A stretch of 29,642 nt of DNA from JAZMZS01 sp045120955. Its GTDB lineage: Bacteria; Bacillota; Clostridia; Oscillospirales; CAG-272. Numbering within the stretch: the first letter of the stretch is position 1; each line of letters begins with the position of its first letter. Below are positions 15,241-23,216 of the stretch, in pieces. The translations under genes and the position numbers were made by a program. The notes beneath the pieces were generated by a model. The model saw only the letters and a list, made by a program, of their open reading frames with translations. It made no database searches and was not told the DNA's origin. The stretch covers positions 1-29,642 of the forward strand of contig JBGVFH010000021.1 of assembly GCA_045120955.1 (NCBI GenBank), read 5' to 3'.

Positions 15241-17046
15241 ATGGCAAAAAGAATTCTTTGCGCACTGTTCTGTGCGCTTTTTGTCCTATCTTCGCTCTGT
15301 GCCCTTGCGAGCTGCAGCTCGGGTACCGAGTCACAAAGCAGTCAAAGCGGTACGTCCGACAGCACCGATACGGCGGCTGAGTCGGATACAGCAGCTGAGT
15401 CGGATACGGCAGAGGAGTCTAACACCACGCAAAACGGAGGAGATGATACCGTGGAAAAAGCATTTATCGACAGCATTACGCCTTCAGACGGGAACAAGGT
15501 AAAGATAGCCTTTATCGGTGACAGTATAACACAGGGTACAGGCTCAACAAACCAGGCGACAGAGAGCTATCCCGCACAGCTGAGCGTATTGCTCGGGGAT
15601 AACTATACGGTCGGAAACTTCGGTAAGGCAGGCGCATACACACTTGCCTTTGACAATCAATACAACGTAAAAACAAACGAGCAGCTATCTTACAGAAACA
15701 CCCAGCAATACAAGGACAGCATAGCCTTCAAGCCGGATGTTGTCGTAATAATGCTCGGTGTAAATGACATACGCAGTATGTCGTGCGATGAGGCAAAGGC
15801 AGATCTAAAGGCAGCCCTTATATCTCTTGCAAAGGAATACACCGAGATGGAGTCGGTACAAAAGGTCTATATTGCGACCTCGATACGAATACCCAGCTCC
15901 GCAACCATCTTCCAGTTCTGCGACGGCTCGCTTCAGAATATACAGAAAGAGGTTGCGGCAGAGCTTGGACTTGATGTCATCGACATATACTCAATGACAC
16001 GTGACTATATGAACGTCATGATGCATTATACGTCTGATATAGTTCATCCGAACAAGACCTCCTACAACGAGATGGCACGGGCGATGTATGCCGCACTCAA
16101 AAACGAGGAATTCATCCCCACACCTGTTGCAAAATCAGAGACTGGCGTTGTATATCTCAAGACTGCGGGCAGCGACAGCGCTGACGGCTCCACACCCGAC
16201 AAGGCTGTCAAAACTCTCGCAGGTGCGGTAGGACTGTTGCGTGAAAACGGCGGTACTATAGTAATATGCGGTTCTTACGAGCTTACATATGAGACACATT
16301 TGCCCGAACACAACGGCACTATCACGATCACATCAAAATATAACGGCACAGACTATTCCGCCTCGGGCGCAAAGCTGTCTATGCCGAAAAATCTCTATCT
16401 CTACGGAGATTATATATTTGAAAATATGACCTTCGAGGCAGCTGCTGTCAACATCATCAGCTGCAACTACAACAATGTTACCTTCGGAGATAACATAACT
16501 GTTACTCTTGCTTCGTCAACTACATCATATCCGCTCATACTTGCAGGATACAATGTTAATCTCGGCGGAGTAGAGCCCGAAAACATCAGCCTGCACGGAG
16601 AGTGCAACATTACCGTCAACAGCGGTACATGGTCATATGTCAGAGGCGGAAACAGACGCTCAAGCGCAGCATACCCCTTTGGCACGATAGACGAGGGTGC
16701 AAAGCTGACTGTAACGATAAACGGCGGAACGTATGTAACCACAGGCACAAACTTCACATCGGCTACCGGTATGAACAGCGTTGACGGTGAATGTAATCTC
16801 ATCATTAACGGCGGTAAATTCAAGGGTAGTGTGTATGCCGTGAGCAGAGTAGGCTCCGTCAGCACCGCAACGAACGCAGAAATGAACGGCAAAGTCAACG
16901 TCACTATTACCGGCGGCGAATTCTCAGGCAAGATAGGCGCAGTCCAAGACGGAACGACAGCGGTAAACGGAGAGACATATCTCACTATACCGACGTCACT
17001 TGAAAGCAAGATAAGCGGCGACTTTACCAACGTTGAGAAAAAATAA
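15241..17046 (+). CDS. Secreted SGNH/GDSL hydrolase lipoprotein with beta-helix-like C-terminal region
   Basis: 601 aa. A lipoprotein signal ends in the lipobox LASC (Cys25), followed by a Ser/Thr/Glu-rich linker (about 26-72). The linker contains DTAAES repeated from three tandem 18-bp units (15367-15420). Residues 86-290 are an SGNH hydrolase: GDSITQG (nucleophile Ser95), Gly in NFGKAG, GVND (Asn175), and DIVH with Asp266/His269. Such enzymes usually deacylate carbohydrates or lipids. From about residue 303 (VVYLKTAGSDSADGSTPDKA) the sequence resembles right-handed beta-helix/pectate-lyase-like proteins, rich in Gly, Asn and Thr, with recurring INGGxF/ITGGEF strands. It probably acts at the cell surface on polysaccharide ester groups. 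That substrate is inferred, not seen. Confidence 0.88.
   Translation: MAKRILCALFCALFVLSSLCALASCSSGTESQSSQSGTSDSTDTAAESDTAAESDTAEESNTTQNGGDDTVEKAFIDSITPSDGNKVKIAFIGDSITQGTGSTNQATESYPAQLSVLLGDNYTVGNFGKAGAYTLAFDNQYNVKTNEQLSYRNTQQYKDSIAFKPDVVVIMLGVNDIRSMSCDEAKADLKAALISLAKEYTEMESVQKVYIATSIRIPSSATIFQFCDGSLQNIQKEVAAELGLDVIDIYSMTRDYMNVMMHYTSDIVHPNKTSYNEMARAMYAALKNEEFIPTPVAKSETGVVYLKTAGSDSADGSTPDKAVKTLAGAVGLLRENGGTIVICGSYELTYETHLPEHNGTITITSKYNGTDYSASGAKLSMPKNLYLYGDYIFENMTFEAAAVNIISCNYNNVTFGDNITVTLASSTTSYPLILAGYNVNLGGVEPENISLHGECNITVNSGTWSYVRGGNRRSSAAYPFGTIDEGAKLTVTINGGTYVTTGTNFTSATGMNSVDGECNLIINGGKFKGSVYAVSRVGSVSTATNAEMNGKVNVTITGGEFSGKIGAVQDGTTAVNGETYLTIPTSLESKISGDFTNVEKK
15367..15420 (+). repeat. Three tandem 18-bp repeats in the lipoprotein linker
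   Basis: Units at 15367-15384, 15385-15402 and 15403-15420 (first unit gatacggcggctgagtcg). They encode DTAAES, DTAAES and DTAEES in the flexible linker after the lipid-anchored Cys. Such in-frame repeats can change copy number by slippage. Confidence 0.8.
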
Positions 17047-17083
17047 GCGGTATTTTACATAAAACGCAAAAGCAATAAACACA

Positions 17084-17121
17084 AGAACCGATGCGGGGAT
17101 ATTCTCCCTTGCATCGGTTCT
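17084..17121. terminator. Bidirectional terminator between lipoprotein and PAP2 genes
   Basis: agaaccgatgc (17084-17094) pairs with gcatcggttct (17111-17121), with an inner ggga/tccc. It sits between convergent genes, 37 bp after the lipoprotein stop. The T-run is short on the plus side. Confidence 0.75.
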
Positions 17122-17169
17122 CTTTGTATAACGGGATGTAAAGAAACGGAGCCCCGTTCTTTGCTTATG

Positions 17170-17748
17170 TTATTTGGCAGAGTTGTTTTTTGCTCTTGCA
17201 CCGTAGAGGGCATAGCCTCGCTCAACAAGCTTTACGGAGAGCAGAGCAAAGAGTGTTCCGAGAATAGCACCGACAAGCACATCGGTAGGATAGTGAACGT
17301 ACAGATACAGTCTTGAAAAGGCTACAACCGAGCAAAGCACAAGTGCGGGTATTCCAATGTATCTCTTCTGAGTCAGGAACAGCACCACACAGCTCTCAAA
17401 GACACACAGAGTATGTCCCGACGGAAACGAATAGTCGCTGAGTGCCTCAACGAGCATACTGCTCTTATCAAACGCCGTATTGAAATCATACGGACGCATA
17501 CGGGCAAACAGTGGTTTCATCGTCAGATTTCCGACTATAAATCCCATCAAAAGCGCAGCACCGATGCACAGCCCCGTTTTTCTCGTTTTTTTGAAAAACA
17601 GCATTACGACTGCAAGTGCGATAAAGAATATCCCGTCTTCACCCAAAAGCGTGATGAGCGGCATGAAAAGATCAAGAAACGCACATTTTATATGCTTTGC
17701 GATAAAATCAAGAATATTCAGCTCATACGAATTTAAAGCGTCCCACAT
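17170..17748 (-). CDS. PAP2-superfamily membrane phosphatase
   Basis: 192-aa integral membrane phosphatase with the full acid-phosphatase triad: Lys78-x6-Arg85-Pro86, PSGH at 109-112, and Ser145-Arg146-x5-His152-x3-Asp156. About five to six membrane segments. Relatives dephosphorylate undecaprenyl pyrophosphate (BcrC type), phosphatidylglycerophosphate or diacylglycerol pyrophosphate. The sequence does not decide between them. It is the last gene of a minus operon, 29 bp after the duplicated-domain membrane protein. Recycling of the lipid carrier used in surface-polymer synthesis would fit that context (inference). Confidence 0.88.
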   Translation of the reverse strand: MWDALNSYELNILDFIAKHIKCAFLDLFMPLITLLGEDGIFFIALAVVMLFFKKTRKTGLCIGAALLMGFIVGNLTMKPLFARMRPYDFNTAFDKSSMLVEALSDYSFPSGHTLCVFESCVVLFLTQKRYIGIPALVLCSVVAFSRLYLYVHYPTDVLVGAILGTLFALLSVKLVERGYALYGARAKNNSAK

Positions 17749-17777
17749 AAATAAACTCCTTTTTATCCTTGCCGCCG

Positions 17778-19232
17778 TCAGGAGGGCTGACCTACACCCG
17801 TTACCGCTTCTGTTGCGGTCATGTTGTAGATAAGAAAATCACTCCCCGACTTTCTGAGAAATACCGTCATATCAATGACCTCGGTTTTTTGCTGTGAGCC
17901 TCTTCTGCCGATATATGTGAGCTGAACACGGCAGGAAAAGCATTCATCGCTGTAGACGATAAACTCGCTTGCACTTTCCTCTGTGAACGTATATGACGTA
18001 GCCTCAAACTGCCAGCCCGTATTTATGCTTGACAGGTTCTTCCACGTTGTGCTGCTCGTATCAAAATACTTTCTGATATCAGACTTTGAGTATTTGAGAT
18101 TTTGCAGATAGAGGGTGTATTTTTCAAAGGCTTCGATAAGGCGTGCTTCATGCTCTGCCTTGAGCGTACTGTTGTATACGGGCAACGCTTCAAAGCACAT
18201 CGTTTCCTCGTCAAAGCGCACGATACATTCGGTTCCGTCTCCGTTTTTGACGGTTACGTTTGGCAAGGAGAAAAATCCGCTTACTGTATAGTCAGCATAG
18301 TTTATGCCGCTTACACCCTCATACAGGAAGGCGTTGTAAGCGGAGGAAGCTTCGCTTCCCTCTTTTTTATACTGTTCTCCAACCTCGGCATTTTCTATGT
18401 ACGCGGTATATCCCTGCGGTATACGTATCGTTACGGAGCTTGAGGGGATAGAATACACGCCGCTGTTTTCGTCGTAGGTAAGACCCGTCTCCTCTCCTGC
18501 GCTGTTCTTTACGGTAAACGAGGGAGTAGAGAGAAAGCCGCTGACCGAATAGGGGATATACTTTCCGCCTGCCGCACCTCCCGACAGCTTGTACGCATCG
18601 GTGATGACCGCATCGCCTGCGATATAGCTTTCACCTACCTCTATTCCGTTGGCATAAAGTGTATTTCCCTCGGGAATGAGAAGGTCATATGAGTTATCGG
18701 GCATTGCAAAGGCAAGCTTTACGTCGCTGAGCTTGTAGTATGAAAAACCGTGCTCGGTCTTCTCGTCTCCGACGCACAGATAAAAGGTGGCAAAGCGCAC
18801 GCCCTTGCTGTAGACGTTGTACGCATGGGTGCTCTCCACGGTGCTGACAGTCTCGGCAAAGGTTATTTGTTCTCCTGTGAACTGCTCCCCGATAAATGCA
18901 AGCACCTCTTCCTTGGACTCAAAGACGGCATAGCTGGTCTTTGACATTTCGATAAGCTCTGTGAGGTCGGGTGCCTTGAAATATTCGTTGAATACCTCCT
19001 CAGCCTTATATTTCGGCTGAGTGGACTCATATTCATAAAGAATGTTGTTTATAAATCTCAGCCCAAAGGCAAGAGCAATGATGAATATTGCTATTACCGA
19101 AAAGTATACGGTATAAAAGATCGGGAAATGCGCTCTTTTTGATCTGCGCTTTCTGAAATTCTCCTCTGTGATGCCCTCGGACACTTGCTTGTCCTGCTCA
19201 CTGAGTATATCAAGATCGTTTTTGTTGTTCAT
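17778..19232 (-). CDS. Single-pass membrane protein with duplicated extracellular domain
   Basis: 484 aa, not a family I recognise. The N terminus is acidic then basic (RKRRSKRAHFP), followed by one membrane helix at about 37-62, giving an N-in, C-out topology. Two copies of an 80-85-residue unit lie at about 183-262 and 267-351. They share IPEG/IPQG, an IEVGE/AEVGE turn, YSVSGF/YTVSGF, TVKNSAGE/TVKNGDGT and a final SIP/ALP. The C-terminal part (about 355-475) is alpha+beta with a WQFEATSY...YSDECFSCRVQL...FLIYNMTA pattern that resembles NTF2-like domains, but only loosely. It starts 12 bp after the NAGPA gene, so cotranscription is near certain. A structural or partner role to that surface enzyme is a guess. 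Confidence 0.8.
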   Translation of the reverse strand: MNNKNDLDILSEQDKQVSEGITEENFRKRRSKRAHFPIFYTVYFSVIAIFIIALAFGLRFINNILYEYESTQPKYKAEEVFNEYFKAPDLTELIEMSKTSYAVFESKEEVLAFIGEQFTGEQITFAETVSTVESTHAYNVYSKGVRFATFYLCVGDEKTEHGFSYYKLSDVKLAFAMPDNSYDLLIPEGNTLYANGIEVGESYIAGDAVITDAYKLSGGAAGGKYIPYSVSGFLSTPSFTVKNSAGEETGLTYDENSGVYSIPSSSVTIRIPQGYTAYIENAEVGEQYKKEGSEASSAYNAFLYEGVSGINYADYTVSGFFSLPNVTVKNGDGTECIVRFDEETMCFEALPVYNSTLKAEHEARLIEAFEKYTLYLQNLKYSKSDIRKYFDTSSTTWKNLSSINTGWQFEATSYTFTEESASEFIVYSDECFSCRVQLTYIGRRGSQQKTEVIDMTVFLRKSGSDFLIYNMTATEAVTGVGQPS

Positions 19233-19244
19233 TTTCTATCCTTT

Positions 19245-20432
19245 TTATGCTTCGGGTGCTATGCAGAAAAATGTAGGTATTTGTCTTGGCATGGTAAATG
19301 CCTTGTAGTTGTTTACAAGTCCTTTTTTCTGATATTTGTCAAGCGTGTCGTAGTTGTAGTCCTCGTCATACACTTCCCAGTATTTCTCATAGTAGAGCAT
19401 CGAGGAGGAGCCGCCGTCGAGCATTGCCGCCGTGACAGCACCGTACTTGACCATTACGTCTATTACGTCGTTGTATGTAGCGCCCATGCTTGCGGCGCTT
19501 CTTCCGTCGGTTACAAGGAATATCATCGTTCCGTCCGCACGCTGACCGATAGCGGTTCTTTGCGATACTGCGGTGTTGTTTTCTACCTTGTGAAGCGTTA
19601 CCTCGCTTCCGTCGTTTGAAATAAGGATGTTCTCCGTGCTCGTGGTTTGAAAGCAAACACCGTCACGCACGCCTATCTCGTCCGCCTCAGCTTTTGTCAG
19701 ATCGTCAAAAACCACCAGCTTGTTGTTTTTGTCAATACCGATAAACGTCTTTTGCGTTGACTGCGACCATACACATTCGCCCTTTGAGTAGGTAAGCCCG
19801 ATGGGAGTGTTTCCCGTTCCGACTCCGCCGGGATCGTTGAACTCTCCCGCATTCGTTGCGGCAATGCAGCCCTCTCTGTTGACTATCGTGAAGATATCGA
19901 CTCCCTCGACCGAGGTATTGGTAAAATCACTCGAGGTTCCGACGTATACTCTTGACGGGTCACGTACAAGCAGCAGATATCCCTTGTAGGTGGGGTTTGT
20001 TATAGTAATGAGCTTCATGCCGTTTACCGCATCTGCCCATTCGTCATCCGAGCCGTTGTTTGCCGAGCTTGAGCTGCCGCCGTTGTTTGTGTCGGTGTAG
20101 TTATTTTTATAATCGTCAAAGGAGATGACCTCTTTTGTGACGTTTGAGCTTTGTTCGAGTATATCCGCTACCAGCTCATCACCCAAAAACAGCCCCGGTA
20201 CCCATTTCGTGGCGCTTGCCTGCATGGCTGAGAGCACGAGCGTGTTTCGTATCGTCTCGCTCGGTCCGTGAGCCACGGTTGCAACGACACTGACAACGCC
20301 TATCACGAGCAGAAGTATCAATGTCGCAAACACAAGAAGTGAGCGCATGATGTATGTATGCGCGCGGCTTTTTCTCTTATAAAGATGTCTGTTGCCTTTC
20401 TTTTGATTTTTGTTGATTTTTCTAAGTTCCAC
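19245..20432 (-). CDS. Membrane-anchored phosphodiester glycosidase (NAGPA domain)
   Basis: 395 aa starting at a GTG (gatgagg upstream; no ATG with a comparable ribosome binding site). A basic N terminus precedes one membrane helix at about 29-53, then a Ser/Asn/Gly-rich linker (about 112-130). A NAGPA domain follows from about residue 140. Family marks are NAGEF (194-198), GNTPIGLTYSKGE (207-219), FLVTDGRSAASMGAT (305-319) and LDGGSSSMLYY (338-348). Bacterial members cleave or bind phosphodiester-linked sugars, and related proteins act on cell-wall polymers. It is the first gene of a three-gene operon with a duplicated-domain membrane protein and a PAP2 phosphatase. Confidence 0.88.
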   Translation of the reverse strand: MELRKINKNQKKGNRHLYKRKSRAHTYIMRSLLVFATLILLLVIGVVSVVATVAHGPSETIRNTLVLSAMQASATKWVPGLFLGDELVADILEQSSNVTKEVISFDDYKNNYTDTNNGGSSSSANNGSDDEWADAVNGMKLITITNPTYKGYLLLVRDPSRVYVGTSSDFTNTSVEGVDIFTIVNREGCIAATNAGEFNDPGGVGTGNTPIGLTYSKGECVWSQSTQKTFIGIDKNNKLVVFDDLTKAEADEIGVRDGVCFQTTSTENILISNDGSEVTLHKVENNTAVSQRTAIGQRADGTMIFLVTDGRSAASMGATYNDVIDVMVKYGAVTAAMLDGGSSSMLYYEKYWEVYDEDYNYDTLDKYQKKGLVNNYKAFTMPRQIPTFFCIAPEA

Positions 20433-20594
20433 AGTTTTTTCCTCATCACAGCAATATTGTAAAACATTCCTAAATTATGTATTTTGACATAACTCAACTG
20501 TAATTTGTTCTTTTAAAGTTTCCTTTTTTAAAAAAGTGTATATAAACACATTCTATTATATAACTAACAGCTTTTTTTGTCAATACAGAAAAAA

Positions 20595-20637
20595 AGCGGC
20601 TTTGGGCATAAATGCCCGTGCGCTGTCAGATGCCGCT
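20595..20637 (-). terminator. Terminator of the PdxR-like gene
   Basis: Minus strand: agcggc (20632-20637) and gccgct (20595-20600) close a stem containing a second gggcat/atgccc pairing, then TTTTTT. The stem begins within the stop codon. The coding region therefore ends exactly where the terminator starts. Confidence 0.8.
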
Positions 20638-21755
20638 CAGTCCGAGATACGGGTGTTTTGACTCTGCTTTCTTTTTGCACGGCGTATGCGGTTTATATGC
20701 CGCTCGAAATCACCGTTTCGGATAAGCTCTGCCAAAACGTACTGCTCAAATACGGCAACGGTGCAGGAGTAAAATCCGAGCTTGCTCTCAAATTCGGACA
20801 GCAGCCCCATCGGGAGCACCATGTAGCCCACACGGATAGAGGGAGCGATGGTCTTGGAAAAGGTGTTTAGATATATCACAGACTCCTGACCCGCAAGAGA
20901 GAATACGGTGTCCTCGTTTTTCTTTGACACAGTCAGCTCTGAATCATAGTTGTCCTCAATGATAAAGCCCCCGCGTTCTTTTGCCCAGTGCAGATATTCT
21001 CGGCGCTTTGAGGCGCCGGCGGTAATGCCGCTGGGGTAGCTGTTAAACGGAGTGATATGTAAAACGGTCGCCTCCGTTTTCTCGAGCTCCCGTGTCCTTA
21101 TTCCGTCATGACACAGCTTCAGCATATCACAGCGCACACCGCTTGCCTCGTATACACGCCGTATTTTTTCGTATGAGGGGGACTCAAGTGCGAATATCCT
21201 GTCCTTTCCGAGAAGCTGTACTATGAGACTGTACAGATATTCAGCCCCCGAGCCGATTATGATCTGCTCGGGCAGAGCGTTGATGCCGTTAACTCTCAAA
21301 AGATACGAGCATATCGCACTGCGAAGCTCAGCCGTTCCTCTGTTCGGGCTTTTTACGAGGATCTTCTCGCCATAGTCGAGCAGTACCTTGCGCATGGTCT
21401 TTGCCATTACCGAAAACGGAAACTCGCCGCTTGCGCTGTGGGTGTTCGAGTGCCTTGAACCTAAAAAAGCGGGGCGATCTGTCCCTAAGCGGTCAGCTGT
21501 GGGAGAAAAGTCGTTTTCCTTATATATTACAAAATATCCGCTGCGCTGGCGTGCCTCTATATATCCCTCGTCGCACAGCAGCTCGAGTGCGTGCTCGACC
21601 GGTACTACGCTGATGTTTGTCTCAGCCGATAAGGTCCGCTTTGACGGGAGCTTGGCACCGTATGCGTACACACCCGCAACGATGTCATCCTTTAGCTGTT
21701 CATACAACTGCAAATACGCCGTTTTTGAGTTGCTTTTATCAATATGGTACTTCAT
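20637..21755 (-). CDS. MocR/PdxR-type regulator (GntR HTH + aminotransferase-like domain), short C terminus
   Basis: 372 aa. Residues 1-75 form a GntR-type winged helix (YLQLYEQLKDDIVAG, LPSKRTLSAETNISVVPVEHAL). The rest is a fold-type I aminotransferase domain with FIIEDNYDSEL and the PLP lysine in LNTFSKTIAPSIRVGYM. MocR regulators sense PLP; the PdxR and PtsJ branches control vitamin B6 genes. Here a pyridoxal-type kinase is divergently transcribed, as for ptsJ/pdxK in Salmonella. The family is normally about 450-490 aa. This protein ends shortly after GDFERHINRIRRAKRK, so the C-terminal small subdomain is missing, and a terminator follows at once. No continuing homologous frame was seen by eye downstream. 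The promoter is at 21806-21834. Confidence 0.85.
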   Translation of the reverse strand: MKYHIDKSNSKTAYLQLYEQLKDDIVAGVYAYGAKLPSKRTLSAETNISVVPVEHALELLCDEGYIEARQRSGYFVIYKENDFSPTADRLGTDRPAFLGSRHSNTHSASGEFPFSVMAKTMRKVLLDYGEKILVKSPNRGTAELRSAICSYLLRVNGINALPEQIIIGSGAEYLYSLIVQLLGKDRIFALESPSYEKIRRVYEASGVRCDMLKLCHDGIRTRELEKTEATVLHITPFNSYPSGITAGASKRREYLHWAKERGGFIIEDNYDSELTVSKKNEDTVFSLAGQESVIYLNTFSKTIAPSIRVGYMVLPMGLLSEFESKLGFYSCTVAVFEQYVLAELIRNGDFERHINRIRRAKRKQSQNTRISD

Positions 21756-21785
21756 CTGGTAATATAAATCCTTTTCAATCTGAAC

Positions 21786-21869
21786 ATTTCTATATGGTCA
21801 GATATATTATATAATAGCAACGTTGATTTGTAAAGACAAATGCTGTATTTTTTTACAGTATATAGAAAT
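21786..21869. promoter_or_regulatory. Candidate operator region between PdxR-like gene and kinase operon
   Basis: atttctatat (21786-21795) and atatagaaat (21860-21869) are perfect inverted copies on either side of the divergent promoter zone. Between them lie caacgttg (21818-21825), tttgt/acaaa (21827-21840) and ctgta/tacag (21844-21858). MocR regulators commonly bind two or more spaced half sites, so this is a plausible binding array. The sequence is AT-rich, and some of these repeats could be chance. Confidence 0.4.
21806..21834 (-). promoter_or_regulatory. Promoter of the PdxR-like gene with palindrome in the spacer
   Basis: Minus strand: TTTACA (21829-21834), 17 bases, then a perfect TATAAT (21806-21811). 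The spacer contains the palindrome caacgttg (21818-21825), well placed for autoregulation. Confidence 0.65.
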
Positions 21870-21890
21870 TTTGAAAGAAGCAACAACACT

Positions 21891-22715
21891 ATGACTAAAA
21901 GAGCAGCAGTAATAAACGATATATCGGGACTTGGCAAATGCTCGCTTGTTGCGGCGGTGTCCGTGCTTTCCTGCCTCGGCGTTGCGGCGTGTCCCTTGCC
22001 CACGGCAGTTCTGAGCAATCAAACGGGGTATGACAGCTTTTTCATGGATGACTACACCGATAAAATGCCCGTCTATATCGAAGAATGGAAAAAGCGTGGG
22101 ATACGCTTCGACGCAATATCCACAGGCTTTTTGGCAAACGAGCGGCAGGTAGGCATCATAGAGGATTTTATCCGTGATTTCAAAAGTGCCGATACCTTGC
22201 TGATAGTTGACCCCGTTATGGGTGACGGCGGGCATATCTACAGTACATATACCCCCCAGCTGTGCGATAGGGTATGCAAGCTTGCGCTGAGCGCTGATGT
22301 TATCACACCCAATCTGACCGAGGCGAGTCTTTTGCTCGGTGTCGACCCGACAGAGAAAAGAACAGTCGAAGAGGTGTGCAAAATGGCAAGTAGCCTAATG
22401 GACAAAGGACCCTCAAGGGTCGTTATCACGGGAGTAAAGGACGGCGGACAAATTCACAACATCGTCGCAGACAAAGGAGAGGTCGGTGTTGTCAGCTCGC
22501 TTTATACAAAAGGGGACTATTCCGGTACGGGAGACCTGTTTGCGGCTGTCGTCACGGCAGGACTTGTCAAGGGATATACTCTTTATGAGAGCGTGAGTGC
22601 GGCGGCAAAATTTACCGAGAGGGCAACAGCAGAAGCTTTTCTGTTAGGTGTTGACAGAAATGACGGAGCTGAATTTGAAAAATATTTACCTATGCTTTTG
22701 GAGGAATTAAAATGA
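21891..22715 (+). CDS. Pyridoxal/pyridoxamine kinase (PdxY/PdxK type)
   Basis: 274-aa ribokinase-family enzyme expected to phosphorylate pyridoxal, pyridoxamine or pyridoxine, trapping B6 vitamers in the cell. Family marks: INDISGLGKCSL near the start (7-18), LPTAVLSNQTGY (36-47), the strand VDPVMGDGG (106-114), TPNLTEA (139-145) and the anion-hole/catalytic GTGD (212-215). I start at 21891, because the 17 residues gained from 21840 are not homologous and are encoded in the operator-like region. The ribosome binding site (gaaagaag) is modest. The stop overlaps the next start by 4 bp (ATGA), so the kinase and transporter are translationally coupled. Confidence 0.88.
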   Translation: MTKRAAVINDISGLGKCSLVAAVSVLSCLGVAACPLPTAVLSNQTGYDSFFMDDYTDKMPVYIEEWKKRGIRFDAISTGFLANERQVGIIEDFIRDFKSADTLLIVDPVMGDGGHIYSTYTPQLCDRVCKLALSADVITPNLTEASLLLGVDPTEKRTVEEVCKMASSLMDKGPSRVVITGVKDGGQIHNIVADKGEVGVVSSLYTKGDYSGTGDLFAAVVTAGLVKGYTLYESVSAAAKFTERATAEAFLLGVDRNDGAEFEKYLPMLLEELK

Positions 22716-23212
22716 AAAAGACAAAAATGTTTGCGTTGACGGCTATGTTTGCCGCCTTGATAACAGTAATGACAGCGTATGTTTGCCACATACCCGTAGG
22801 AGTAAACGGCGGATACATACACTTCGGAGATGCTTTGATATACTGTGCGGCATCTGTACTGCCTTTACCGTATGCGTTGGTTGCCGCCGCTATCGGAGGA
22901 GGTCTGGCGGATCTTTTGACTGCACCGATGTGGACGGTAGCAACCGTCATTATCAAAATGGCGATAGCTCTGCCGTTTACCTCGAAAAAGAGCGGCACCA
23001 TCTGCACGAGAAATATTATTGCCGTGGTCATCTCAGGTATCATTTCGGCTGCAGGGTATGCGCTGGCTGAATGGATAATGTTCGGAAATTTTGCGGCAGC
23101 CATCGCAGGTATCTGGGGAAGTGCCGTACAGTCGTGCGGCAGCGCTGTGCTGTTTATTCTCATCGGCTTTGCGCTTGACAAATGCAAGGTGAAAACCAAA
23201 ATTTTGAGGTGA
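22712..23212 (+). CDS. ECF transporter S-component, probably for a B6 vitamer
   Basis: 166-aa membrane protein with five to six hydrophobic helices. It shows the S-component pattern: an Ala-rich first helix (ALTAMFAALITVMTA), then GGYIHFGDALIY (34-45), a small-residue helix GGGLADLL, and a TVATVIIKMAIALPF segment. S-components give substrate specificity and need a shared energising module (EcfA, EcfA', EcfT), which is not in this window. Position directly after a pyridoxal-type kinase, with overlapping codons, suggests B6 uptake (inference). I recall a family named TIGR04002 linked to the same radical SAM neighbour; that assignment could not be checked here. The ribosome binding site is ggagg. 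Confidence 0.85.
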   Translation: MKKTKMFALTAMFAALITVMTAYVCHIPVGVNGGYIHFGDALIYCAASVLPLPYALVAAAIGGGLADLLTAPMWTVATVIIKMAIALPFTSKKSGTICTRNIIAVVISGIISAAGYALAEWIMFGNFAAAIAGIWGSAVQSCGSAVLFILIGFALDKCKVKTKILR

Positions 23213-23216
23213 GGGC

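Noticed and set aside
15367..15420. Short tandem repeats as a CRISPR-like array
   Set aside because: The repeats are 18 bp with no spacers and lie in frame in a protein linker.
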